A DNA stretch of 34,888 nt from a virus (IMGVR_UViG_3300032242_000584:1-34888); one strand, 5' to 3'; shown: positions 15,775 to 22,829, counted from the first letter of the stretch. Translations and numbers: made by a program. The notes: generated by a model not told the origin, from the sequence alone.

Positions 15775-15876
15775 ATAGGGGTGGTTAGGCAGACATTCAA
15801 GGATGTTACAAGCGTGTGTTTTTTCTGCCTTCCAACACGCGAGTATCAGTAACTAAATTGACACCCCACCTATCTT
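15775..15876 (+). promoter_or_regulatory. Structured leader before DNA polymerase, possible pseudoknot
   Basis: The 108-base gap before the polymerase ATG has two perfect stems that interlock. AGGCAGA (15787-15793) pairs with TCTGCCT (15824-15830), and GCGTGT (15812-15817) pairs with ACACGC (15835-15840), giving H-type pseudoknot topology. A small ACAT/ATGT hairpin lies inside the first loop. ATAGG (15775-15779) can also pair with CCTAT (15869-15873), closing the region just before the start codon. No Shine-Dalgarno is visible in front of ATG 15877 (ACCTATCTT). The leader may therefore control translation. The folding is by eye only. Confidence 0.4.
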
Positions 15877-17847
15877 ATGACAACACTTTGGATTGACTTT
15901 GAGACACGTAGCCGTTGCGACTTATTTAGTCGTGGCGTCTACAATTATGCTAGGGATGCCAGCACTTCGGTACTGTGTCTTTCCTATGCGTTCGATGATG
16001 AGGAAGTGCAGTCATGGATTCCTCACCAACCTTTTCCACAACGCATGATTGACTTTATTAAACAAGGCGGTCAAATTAGGGCGCATAACGCTGCCTTTGA
16101 GCGTCTAATCATGTGGTACGTTTTATGTCCTGACCAAGGCATACCTGAACCGAAGTTAGAACAGTTTTACTGCACCGCAACACAAGCGCGTGCCAACTGT
16201 GCGCCAGGCTCACTTGAAGATGTCGGTAGGTTCTCAGGCGCTAATATGCGTAAAGATCACCGTGGCAACCAACTCATTCGTTTGCTATCGATTCCTAAGT
16301 CAGACGGTACGTTCAACGACGACCCAACGCTCATGGCAGAGATGGTCGCTTACTGCGAACAAGACGTGCGTGCTATGCGTGCGATTAGTCAAGCAATGCG
16401 TCAGCTATCAGATGATGAGCTGATGGATTATCATATCAATGAGCAAATTAATGACCGTGGCGTATTGTTAGATAAGCCATTGGCTGAGTCAGCAATTAAG
16501 TATGCGAGTGTTGAGCTGGAAGAAATTGAAAAGATTGTTGCCGAAGTAACAGAAGGCGAGATTACAAGTGTGCGTAGCCCACGGATGCGTGAGTGGGTAT
16601 TAGCGCGTGTTGGTGATGAAGCAAAAAAATTAATGGAAAATTACAAAGATGGAGAGAAGAAATATTCAATCGACAAGTCAGTTCGAGCTAACCTTCTTAT
16701 TCTTGCTGAAGAAAACCCCGACCAAGTACCGCCGCAAGTTGCTGATGTTATCCAATGTGCGGACGACTTATGGGCGTCTAGTGTTGCGAAATTCAACCGA
16801 TTAAAGGAATTAGCCGATGAAGAAGATTACCGAGTTCGTGGAGCATTTGTGTTTGCAGGAGGATCAGCGACAGGGCGTGCTAGCAGTTACGGCGCCCAAG
16901 TACACAACTTTACCCGCAAGTCCGCTAAGGATCCTGATGCCGTTAGACAAGCTATGGTTAGAGGCCACGCAATTGTCCCTGCCTTTGGAAAGCGTATCAC
17001 CGACGTACTTAAGTCAATGCTCAGACCTGCCCTTATACCCGATAGGAGAAAATCATTAGTCGTCGCCGACTGGTCAGCAGTTGAGGCTAGGGTAAACCCT
17101 TGGCTATCGAATTGTCCAGCAGGTGTCAAGAAGTTAGACCTGTTCCGTACAGGCGAGGACGTTTACAAGGTCAATGCAAGTGCGACATTTCACGTGCCAG
17201 TAGCTCAAATAACGAGCGAGCAACGTCAAATCGGTAAGGTGCAAGAGTTAGCGTGTGGCTTCGCAGGTGGTGTGGGCGCGTTTGCTGCGATGGGTCGCGC
17301 GTATGGTATTTTACTGCCTGAAGCCGAAGCCAAGCGCATGGTGAATGGTTGGCGTGTGGCTAATGCGTGGGCGGTACCGTATTGGCAAGACCTTGAAAAC
17401 GCGTACACTCGTGCTATGCGAAACCAAGGGCATGAGTTTAGCGCAGGGCGTGTAACTTATTTGTTTGATGGTCAGCATCTTTGGTATGCGCTACCCAGCG
17501 GTCGTGTGTTATGCTATCCATTCGCACGATTAGAACAAGATGGAGTCAGTTATGCCAAAGCATCATGGAAACCCGCCGCCGACGCAACCGAATGGCCAAG
17601 AGCAAGACTTTGGCGTGGCCTTGCCTGTGAAAACATCACGCAAGCTGTCGCCAATGATTTACTTCGACATTCTTTGCGTGGATTGGATGATGTTGTTCTT
17701 CATGTCCATGATGAAATTGTGGTCGAAACATCAGAACCCAAAATCGTAGTAGAAAAAATGAAGCAAGTGATGTGTACGCCACCTGCATGGGGAGAGGGTT
17801 TACCCCTAGACATTGAGGCAAGCATTATGACACGTTACGGTAAGTAA
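15877..17847 (+). CDS. Family A DNA polymerase (Pol I type) with 3'-5' exonuclease
   Basis: The 656-residue enzyme opens with WIDFETRS (Asp7, Glu9), followed by HNAAFERLIMW (from residue 70) and YCEQDVRAM (Asp163). These are the three motifs of the DnaQ-like proofreading exonuclease. Polymerase motif A is VVADWSAVEARV with Asp398, motif B is RQIGKVQELACGFAGGVGAF, and motif C is HVHDE at 609-613. All catalytic residues are present and the size is normal for podovirus polymerases. It replicates the phage genome, together with the primase-helicase downstream. The start is fixed by the exonuclease motif beginning at residue 5, yet no Shine-Dalgarno precedes it. A hairpin follows its stop. Confidence 0.95.
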   Translation: MTTLWIDFETRSRCDLFSRGVYNYARDASTSVLCLSYAFDDEEVQSWIPHQPFPQRMIDFIKQGGQIRAHNAAFERLIMWYVLCPDQGIPEPKLEQFYCTATQARANCAPGSLEDVGRFSGANMRKDHRGNQLIRLLSIPKSDGTFNDDPTLMAEMVAYCEQDVRAMRAISQAMRQLSDDELMDYHINEQINDRGVLLDKPLAESAIKYASVELEEIEKIVAEVTEGEITSVRSPRMREWVLARVGDEAKKLMENYKDGEKKYSIDKSVRANLLILAEENPDQVPPQVADVIQCADDLWASSVAKFNRLKELADEEDYRVRGAFVFAGGSATGRASSYGAQVHNFTRKSAKDPDAVRQAMVRGHAIVPAFGKRITDVLKSMLRPALIPDRRKSLVVADWSAVEARVNPWLSNCPAGVKKLDLFRTGEDVYKVNASATFHVPVAQITSEQRQIGKVQELACGFAGGVGAFAAMGRAYGILLPEAEAKRMVNGWRVANAWAVPYWQDLENAYTRAMRNQGHEFSAGRVTYLFDGQHLWYALPSGRVLCYPFARLEQDGVSYAKASWKPAADATEWPRARLWRGLACENITQAVANDLLRHSLRGLDDVVLHVHDEIVVETSEPKIVVEKMKQVMCTPPAWGEGLPLDIEASIMTRYGK

Positions 17848-17874
17848 AAAAAATCCCCTAGATGGGCTAGGGGA
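17846..17874 (-). terminator. Hairpin with T-tract facing the minus direction
   Basis: TCCCCTAG (17854-17861) and CTAGGGGA (17867-17874) form a perfect 8-bp stem with a 5-base loop. Eight A residues lie at 17846-17853. Read on the minus strand, this is a stem followed by eight T, a textbook intrinsic terminator. Read on the plus strand, the stem is followed by CAATTC, so forward transcription into the primase gene should continue. It would stop antisense transcription arriving from the minus operon at 20-22 kb before it enters the polymerase gene. Confidence 0.6.
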
Positions 17875-17904
17875 CAATTCATCTCACGGAAGGAAAAACA
17901 ATAA

Positions 17905-20214
17905 ATGCAAAATCTATTAGAGTATATAACAAAACTAGCGCCAGAGGGCGAAACAGCGTTGGTTGTGCGTCAAAAGCCACAAATCAAAGACGGTCAAATG
18001 CAGTTCCACGCAGACGGCGCCATCAAATGTACATGGCCTGCCTATTTACCTAGTCAGAAAATGCGTGCAGGTGAAGCGTGGTACATCAATACTGCATCAT
18101 TTATCATTGATCGGTTTGAGGATGGGCGCATATCCGCAAGTGCTGCTAACTGCGAATACGTCCTCTTTATGATGCTTGACGACATCGGCACCAAGTCCAA
18201 GACCCCACCACTCGCGCCGACGTGGATACTCGAGACAAGCCCTAATAATTTTCAGTACGGTTACGCGTTCTCTGAGCAACCAACCAAAGGCGAGTTTACC
18301 GCAGCCGTGAAGGCGATTGCACAGGCAGGTTACACCGATGCAGGGGCGACCAATGCTGTGCGTAATGTGCGTTTGCCTGGTTCCGTGAATCTGAAGCCTG
18401 GACGTGATAACTTTGAAGCGCGTTTGGTTGAGTTTTACCCTGAGCGTGAATACACTTTAACCGAAATATGCGAAGCCTTAGACGTAACTCCTGCGCCTGC
18501 CGATACGAACCATTACGCACCCATTCGTTTGGTAGACAATGGCGGCGATGATGTGCTAGCATGGCTAAACAATCAAGGCCTCATTTTGTCCAAAATTAAT
18601 GGCGAGGGATGGTTGTCCGTTACTTGCCCAAACAATGCCGAGCATACGGACGGCAACCCTGAAGGGCGTTACAAGCCTCTTGACCGTTCGTATTGTTGCT
18701 TACATTCGCATTGCGTGGACTTTGATTCCAAGTCGTTTTTAGCGTGGGTTGCCGCTAATGGTGGCCCTACTGTCAATCACGGTTTGCGTGATGACTTGAT
18801 AGCCGAAGCCATGAACATTGCTCTATCCAAGATTAGCCCATCCGAGATGTTCACCGATAGCGCGGAGGCCATCATCGCTGAGGTCGAGCGTAAAGAGCTT
18901 GGACGTGTCGAGAAGGCGCAATGGTACGAGCGTTTTGCGTACGTGCAGGATGACGAATCCTACTTCGATATGCAAGACCGTCGTGAGATATCAAGGCAGA
19001 CGTTTAACGCGTTGTTTCGTCACATCGATTGCAAATCCATTCACTCTAACACGCGCATTTTACCGTCGGTATGCTTTGACGAGAACCGTCAGGCGATGGG
19101 CGCTAAAGCGCTCGTAGGTATCACCTATGCTGCGGGTGAGTCCGTAATCGTGTCCCGTGACGGTGATTTGTACGGCAACCGTTGGCGTGACGCGCGTCCT
19201 GATGTGTCGTCCGTGGTCGCTGATGACAGGTCAATTTCAGCGTGGTTAGATCATTGCCGTGAGTTGGTGCCTGATGCCAACGAGTTAGACCATTTACTCA
19301 ACATCATGGCTTTTAAGGTGCAACACCCTAAACTCAAGATTAATCATGCTGTATTGCATGGCGGTGATGAGGGTAGCGGTAAGGATACGATGTGGGCGCC
19401 GTTCATTTGGGCGGTGTGTGGTAGTCATCTCAAGAATCGTGGCATCATGGACAATAATTCGATTAACTCACAATGGGGTTATCAATTAGAATCCGAAATA
19501 CTTTTAATCAACGAATTAAAAGAGCCTGACGCTAGCGCTCGTAGGCAGTTAGCGAACCAACTTAAGCCGATCATCGCCGCACCGCCTGAAATGTTACCAA
19601 TCAATCGTAAGGGTTTGCACCCATACCAAATGGCTAACCGTGTGTTCGTTTTAGCGTTTAGTAACGACCCCGTGCCGATTAGTTTAGCGTCACAGGATCG
19701 TCGGTGGTTCTGCGTGTGGAGTTCTGCACCTCGTATGAGTCCCGCACGGGCGCAGGCGCTTTGGGCGTGGTATCGCAAGGGGGGTTTTGAATCGATTTCA
19801 GCGTGGCTACACGCCCGTGATGTGAGTCAGTTCAACCCGTCAGCGTCGCCAATGATGACCGAATTTAAAGCGAACCTCGTAGAACATGGAATGAGTATGG
19901 CGGAATCATATCTCGTTGAGATGTTGCGTAATCGTGTCGGTGAGTTCACTAAGGGCGTGATAGGGTCGCCATTCCATGCGCTTTGTGACCGTTTAGCGGG
20001 GACTGCGCCTAGTGGCGTCAAAGTGCCACAATCGGCGCTCTTACACGCTCTCAAGGAAGCGGGCTGGGTTGACTGCGGGCGTATTAAGTCAAGGGAATAT
20101 GACACTAAAAAACATATCTTCGCATCGCCTGAACTTGCTAGCGTGTTAAGTAAGTCCGAGTTACGGCGAGCGCTCGAGGATACGCCAACACCTCAAATAG
20201 TAAAGACAAGGTAA
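17905..20214 (+). CDS. Primase-helicase with N-terminal AEP-type primase, zinc site and superfamily 3-like helicase
   Basis: The 769-residue protein starts at ATG 17905 behind GGAAGGAAAAACAATAA. Its N-terminal third resembles RepB/PrimPol-type primases: LFMMLDDIG with Asp92-Asp93, ILETSPNNFQYGYAF, and RNVRLPGSVNLKPG. A cysteine/histidine cluster follows (Cys241, His247, Cys264-265, His267/269, Cys270), suitable for one zinc ion that touches DNA. The C-terminal half is a D5/NrS-1-like helicase, with Walker A GDEGSGKD around Lys493, then LLINELKEPDA as Walker B-like, and VFVLAFSNDPVPI. It would unwind and prime the replication fork for the polymerase encoded upstream. It is the last gene of the operon, followed by a bidirectional terminator. 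Confidence 0.88.
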   Translation: MQNLLEYITKLAPEGETALVVRQKPQIKDGQMQFHADGAIKCTWPAYLPSQKMRAGEAWYINTASFIIDRFEDGRISASAANCEYVLFMMLDDIGTKSKTPPLAPTWILETSPNNFQYGYAFSEQPTKGEFTAAVKAIAQAGYTDAGATNAVRNVRLPGSVNLKPGRDNFEARLVEFYPEREYTLTEICEALDVTPAPADTNHYAPIRLVDNGGDDVLAWLNNQGLILSKINGEGWLSVTCPNNAEHTDGNPEGRYKPLDRSYCCLHSHCVDFDSKSFLAWVAANGGPTVNHGLRDDLIAEAMNIALSKISPSEMFTDSAEAIIAEVERKELGRVEKAQWYERFAYVQDDESYFDMQDRREISRQTFNALFRHIDCKSIHSNTRILPSVCFDENRQAMGAKALVGITYAAGESVIVSRDGDLYGNRWRDARPDVSSVVADDRSISAWLDHCRELVPDANELDHLLNIMAFKVQHPKLKINHAVLHGGDEGSGKDTMWAPFIWAVCGSHLKNRGIMDNNSINSQWGYQLESEILLINELKEPDASARRQLANQLKPIIAAPPEMLPINRKGLHPYQMANRVFVLAFSNDPVPISLASQDRRWFCVWSSAPRMSPARAQALWAWYRKGGFESISAWLHARDVSQFNPSASPMMTEFKANLVEHGMSMAESYLVEMLRNRVGEFTKGVIGSPFHALCDRLAGTAPSGVKVPQSALLHALKEAGWVDCGRIKSREYDTKKHIFASPELASVLSKSELRRALEDTPTPQIVKTR

Positions 20215-20218
20215 AAAT

Positions 20219-20242
20219 AAAGCCCCGATGAAGGGGCTTTTT
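20219..20242. terminator. Bidirectional intrinsic terminator between converging operons
   Basis: AAAGCCCC (20219-20226) and GGGGCTTT (20233-20240) form an 8-bp stem with loop GATGAA. The forward side continues to TTTTT, and the reverse side to a mixed T/A run ending in five T. It lies five bases after the primase stop and before the last minus-strand gene, where both transcripts should end. Confidence 0.85.
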
Positions 20243-20259
20243 AATTAGTGGTTGAGAGT

Positions 20260-20322
20260 TTATAGGTCAAATACTGCAATCAATACACATACGATAATAA
20301 AAACTACTAAGGCGTGAATCAT
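20260..20322 (-). CDS. 20-residue membrane micropeptide
   Basis: The minus-strand ATG 20322 is preceded by GGAAAGGTAACAAC. The frame encodes MIHALVVFIIVCVLIAVFDL, a pure single membrane helix, and stops at TAA 20262-20260. Its start overlaps the upstream stop (ATGA). It is the last cistron before the terminator. A good ribosome site, coupling and a complete helix argue that it is translated. No function can be assigned; small membrane peptides from phage early regions often modulate host membrane enzymes or exclude other phages. Confidence 0.5.
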   Translation of the reverse strand: MIHALVVFIIVCVLIAVFDL

Positions 20323-20429
20323 GTTGTTACCTTTCCGTTATATCGTTTAGCGAATAATTGCGCTGTTTGTTTACTGTTAAAGCGTATAGAGTATTCTTCG
20401 CCTTGTATTTTGTAATGGACTATATACAT
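20319..20429 (-). CDS. 36-residue hypothetical protein
   Basis: The minus-strand ATG 20429 has an excellent ribosome site, AAGGAGAACGT. It encodes MYIVHYKIQGEEYSIRFNSK, then QTAQLFAKRYNGKVTT. The pattern suggests two beta strands and one helix, possibly a very small modulatory protein. It overlaps the upstream gene stop by 10 bases and the downstream start by four. No known family is recognised. Confidence 0.6.
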   Translation of the reverse strand: MYIVHYKIQGEEYSIRFNSKQTAQLFAKRYNGKVTT

Positions 20430-20956
20430 ACGTTCTCCTTAGCGTATATCTCGATAAATTCATCGCCGTTATAAACACTAAAGCCCGCGTTAACAATCGC
20501 TTCGCAAACAATTTCAAAGCCCAATGAAAGCCCGTCTTTCGAAAAGTTCGGGCGTGGTAGTTTAATGTTGAGCGTTTGTTCCCATGCTTTTAATATTTCA
20601 TTTGCTCGCGTCGCATATTGTTCTTGCGTGCCGTCTTCCTTTTCATCGCAGAACCATTGGTCAAAATGTGTATATTCGATAGGCTCAAGGTCATCGGGTT
20701 GTATTTCGTAAAGCGTGCCTTTGTTTTCGATGTCATATTCATGCCCTAAAGTGTCATAAATTTCGTCGATTAATTCTTCTAATTCATAGTTATCGTATCC
20801 TTGAAAACCTGTTCTAAGTAAATAAGCAATGAATGAATCATTGTTATCGATAGTATCTAAAGAATTTATTTGTTGTTGAATAAGTTCATTAGTCCATTCA
20901 TACCTAGTTTTTTCAACGCGATTAGTCCCAAAGTCTACTCTAATTAAATTTTCCAT
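20420..20956 (-). CDS. 178-residue strongly acidic protein, function unknown
   Basis: I start at ATG 20956 (MENLIRVDFGTNRVEKTRYE), two bases after the upstream stop, with GAAAGGGCG as ribosome site; in-frame starts further up lie in the neighbour. By count it holds 38 Asp/Glu against 13 Lys/Arg, a net charge near -25. Acidic runs include YELEELIDEIYDTLGHEYDI and CDEKEDGTQEQ. There is no membrane segment and no catalytic motif. Acidic early phage proteins sometimes mimic DNA and block host nucleases or restriction enzymes. That is only one possibility here, because the ArdA or Ocr pattern is not recognisable. The C-terminal part (FEIVCEAIVNAGFSVYNGDE) looks like a small folded domain. Confidence 0.65.
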   Translation of the reverse strand: MENLIRVDFGTNRVEKTRYEWTNELIQQQINSLDTIDNNDSFIAYLLRTGFQGYDNYELEELIDEIYDTLGHEYDIENKGTLYEIQPDDLEPIEYTHFDQWFCDEKEDGTQEQYATRANEILKAWEQTLNIKLPRPNFSKDGLSLGFEIVCEAIVNAGFSVYNGDEFIEIYAKENVCI

Positions 20957-20957
20957 T

Positions 20958-21122
20958 TTATTGCGCCCTTTCATCGTTTTTAATGCTATTGTGAATATCA
21001 TCTAATAACGCGTAAATTAAGCGCATTTTTTGCGCATTGTCTAAGTTTTGAATACTGATTAGCGCTTGGTTATATTCACAATACGCTAACCCGTGTTTCG
21101 CTACTTCTTGAAATAAAGACAT
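20958..21122 (-). CDS. 54-residue hypothetical protein, helical
   Basis: The minus-strand ATG 21122, with AGAAAGGGTTTAACT upstream, begins MSLFQEVAKHGLAYCEYNQA and continues as helices (ISIQNLDNAQKMRLIYALLD). The stop is one base ahead of the next start. It is soluble, with no known motif, and probably folds as a short helical hairpin. Its existence is supported by the ribosome site and spacing. Confidence 0.62.
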   Translation of the reverse strand: MSLFQEVAKHGLAYCEYNQALISIQNLDNAQKMRLIYALLDDIHNSIKNDERAQ

Positions 21123-21124
21123 AG

Positions 21125-21298
21125 TTAAACCCTTTCTATTTTTAATTTAAACAACGCAACACCTACATTTTTCGCTAAATATATCGTTTGGTTATCGTTG
21201 TCATACCATGATTCGGGGAATTCATCCACAAAGTTAAAATCTACAAAATTGGTGTTTTCCATTAATACGTCATATAAGTTATCCATTACATTAAGCAT
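21125..21298 (-). CDS. 57-residue acidic hypothetical protein
   Basis: I use ATG 21298 (MLNVMDNLYDVLMENTNFVD), because AGGGGGTTTTTAAT lies just before it and the previous gene ends one base upstream. In-frame ATGs farther up fall inside that gene. The N-terminal half is acidic and aromatic (FNFVDEFPESWYDNDN), and the C-terminus is basic (FKLKIERV). No family is recognised. Confidence 0.6.
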   Translation of the reverse strand: MLNVMDNLYDVLMENTNFVDFNFVDEFPESWYDNDNQTIYLAKNVGVALFKLKIERV

Positions 21299-21299
21299 A

Positions 21300-21404
21300 T
21301 TAAAAACCCCCTGTTTTATAGACATAGACAAGCGCTAACAATGCGCCAGTTAAGGCGGATACTAGACCGCCGATGATGTAATCCCATTTATTAGGCTGTT
21401 TCAT
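21300..21404 (-). CDS. 34-residue single-helix membrane protein
   Basis: The minus-strand ATG 21404, behind GATGAGGTTACACA, encodes MKQPNKWDYIIGGLVSALTG, then ALLALVYVYKTGGF. A charged N-terminus precedes one Gly/Ala-rich membrane helix of about 21 residues (9-29). It is coupled by ATGA to the upstream gene. It resembles small phage inner-membrane peptides of unknown role. Confidence 0.6.
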   Translation of the reverse strand: MKQPNKWDYIIGGLVSALTGALLALVYVYKTGGF

Positions 21405-21739
21405 TGTGTAACCTCATCGTGGTTAGTTTTCCAATTTGTCATATATTCGTCGGCATACCATTCAGCAACGAACCAAACAACCGCATTTTTAAATTGAGTA
21501 GCACTATCAAGATTTTTAATAATGTAATCGGGCATTTCACCCGTCATATCCTTGTATTCTGCTAATACGTCGTGCAATTCGTGCGCAAACGCGTCATATA
21601 TATCGTTTGTCTCACTATAATAAATAAGCCCGCTCACACCATTTTGACAACCTGAATAATTGATATTTTCCCAGTCAGGATGTTCATAAGTATCTAACAT
21701 CCATTCTTTAAAACTATTAAATTTTGAATAATCGTTCAT
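21401..21739 (-). CDS. 112-residue small phage protein, DUF7222-like
   Basis: The minus-strand protein starts MNDYSKFNSFKEWMLDTYEH. It includes NYSGCQNGVSGLIYYSETND, followed by a helical region and ATQFKNAVVWFVAEWYADEY. The combination 'HGC..GV.G.IYY.ET' and 'QFKN...W.A.E' is that of a family I know as DUF7222, widespread in phages without known function. It is acidic overall. The ribosome site is weak (CGAAAG). It belongs to the same operon as the clamp-like gene upstream but is separated from it by a hairpin at 21774-21795. Confidence 0.68.
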   Translation of the reverse strand: MNDYSKFNSFKEWMLDTYEHPDWENINYSGCQNGVSGLIYYSETNDIYDAFAHELHDVLAEYKDMTGEMPDYIIKNLDSATQFKNAVVWFVAEWYADEYMTNWKTNHDEVTQ

Positions 21740-21773
21740 TTTGTTTACTTTCGTTTAGATTAGTTTATTAAAT

Positions 21774-21795
21774 GCAAGGGATAACGCGCCCTTGC
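21774..21795 (-). terminator. Hairpin between clamp-like and DUF7222-like genes, weak terminator or attenuator
   Basis: GCAAGGG (21774-21780) and CCCTTGC (21789-21795) form a perfect 7-bp stem with an 8-base loop in the only sizeable gap of this operon. On the minus strand it is followed by ATTTAATAAAC, which is T-poor for a full terminator. It may act as partial terminator, RNA-processing or stability element that separates expression of the clamp from the small genes downstream. Confidence 0.4.
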
Positions 21796-21811
21796 TCGCG
21801 ATTCACTAAAA

Positions 21812-22420
21812 TTACATTAATGCGCTTGTAAAATCAACGCTCACTTTCCCGCCTACTTGTGAGGTTATATCCGCGCGCATGGGCATAACCACGCCCACGA
21901 AGTTATCAACGCCCGCTAAATGCACAAGCGCGCTAGAATTACCATTTTGATATAAATTGAGAGTAGCGGTTTTACTCCCGCCTAGTAAGTGTTGAACTTT
22001 TAAAAATTGAGTTAAATACTCATAATTGAAGTTTGCTACTGTTCCATCGGTTGTGAATTGACATACGCGACGATAATCGGGAAAAGTTCCCTCAACTTGC
22101 GCGAATATGGTTTGTATGCCCATGCCTGTTATTTTCCAATAGCCCGCTTTTTCTTCTTTGGTGAATATCAATAACGGGTCAATTTTGCCCGCCTTTGGTA
22201 GATTTTCAATAACATCGCGCGGGATAATAAGAGACCCCGCGCCTTGATTGTCTTCGCTATGATGATTAAGAATACCTAATTTATGCCCGTCGGTTACAAC
22301 TAGGCGCGTTGTCGTCGCATTGTATTCGACAAAAATACCGCATAAATAGTATCGGATATCACTTTTAGGCGCGAGGATTAAAAGGGCTTTTAGTTGAGAT
22401 TGTTTAATAGAGAATTGCAT
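21812..22420 (-). CDS. Two-domain sliding-clamp-like protein (beta-clamp homologue lacking one domain)
   Basis: The 202-residue minus-strand protein matches bacterial beta-clamp landmarks in order: KSDIRYYLCGIFVEY (19-33), LVVTDGHKLGI (40-50), LIIPRDVIENL (64-74), EGTFPDYRRV (110-119) and VVMPMR (177-182). In E. coli beta these lie in domains 2 and 3. Domain 1 appears to be missing, and the length is about 200 against 366. A two-domain clamp would need three copies to close a six-domain ring, as T4 gp45 and PCNA do. It would tether a polymerase to DNA. Family A polymerases of T7-like phages do not normally use such clamps, so the partner is uncertain. A host-clamp mimic is an alternative. The ribosome site is AAAAGGA before ATG 22420. 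Confidence 0.8.
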   Translation of the reverse strand: MQFSIKQSQLKALLILAPKSDIRYYLCGIFVEYNATTTRLVVTDGHKLGILNHHSEDNQGAGSLIIPRDVIENLPKAGKIDPLLIFTKEEKAGYWKITGMGIQTIFAQVEGTFPDYRRVCQFTTDGTVANFNYEYLTQFLKVQHLLGGSKTATLNLYQNGNSSALVHLAGVDNFVGVVMPMRADITSQVGGKVSVDFTSALM

Positions 22421-22440
22421 TTTAATGTTTTCCTTTTCGT

Positions 22441-22632
22441 TTAGAATTGTTTAATGTTGTTATCAATACGGTATTTACAATCTTTTTTCATCTTGCTTAC
22501 AACATAAGATAATGGATAATCATAAAATACCTCTCCAAATCTATCATTATCACTACTAGCAACGGCACGAATAGAACCGTTATGTTGTCTCTCTAGCATG
22601 ATGTAATAATCTTTATAGTTAAAGTTTTTCAT
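22441..22632 (-). CDS. 63-residue first gene of the minus operon next to the origin-like region
   Basis: The minus-strand ATG 22632, behind AAAAAGGAAACTAAAA, encodes MKNFNYKDYYIMLERQHNGS, then IRAVASSDNDRFGEVFYDYP and a basic end. It looks like a small alpha/beta protein with many Tyr, Asp and Lys. It has no helix-turn-helix or enzyme motif. As the promoter-proximal gene it should be expressed first after infection. Confidence 0.65.
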   Translation of the reverse strand: MKNFNYKDYYIMLERQHNGSIRAVASSDNDRFGEVFYDYPLSYVVSKMKKDCKYRIDNNIKQF

Positions 22633-22705
22633 TTTTAGTTTCCTTTTTCGTTTAATTTAGTGAATTAGTTACTACCCCTCTATTTCAACATAGGTAAATT
22701 TATAT

Positions 22706-22724
22706 TGCAACAAGTTTTGTTGCA
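22706..22724. repeat. Perfect 8-3-8 inverted repeat, possible operator
   Basis: TGCAACAA (22706-22713), spacer GTT, TTGTTGCA (22717-22724). It lies 74 bases upstream of the first minus-strand gene, where the promoter of that operon would be expected. The symmetry suits a dimeric repressor or activator. As RNA it would be a weak hairpin with a 3-base loop and no T-tract, so a DNA-binding site is favoured. Confidence 0.5.
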
Positions 22725-22757
22725 TTTATGCAAAATAATTGTTTGTGGATATTTTGT

Positions 22758-22787
22758 GTTGTCCAAGTGGATAACAACATGGACAAC
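22758..22787. repeat. Inverted pair of the TTGTCCA iteron around a DnaA-like box
   Basis: GTTGTCCA (22758-22765) and TGGACAAC (22780-22787) are perfect inverse copies with 14 bases between. Within the spacer, AGTGGATAA (22766-22774) is the complement of TTATCCACT, one base from the DnaA consensus TTATCCACA. This is the only reverse-oriented iteron copy in the region. Confidence 0.55.
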
Positions 22788-22829
22788 GCGAAAAAGCATT
22801 GAACGCTTACGGGGCTTCGAGATGGATAT

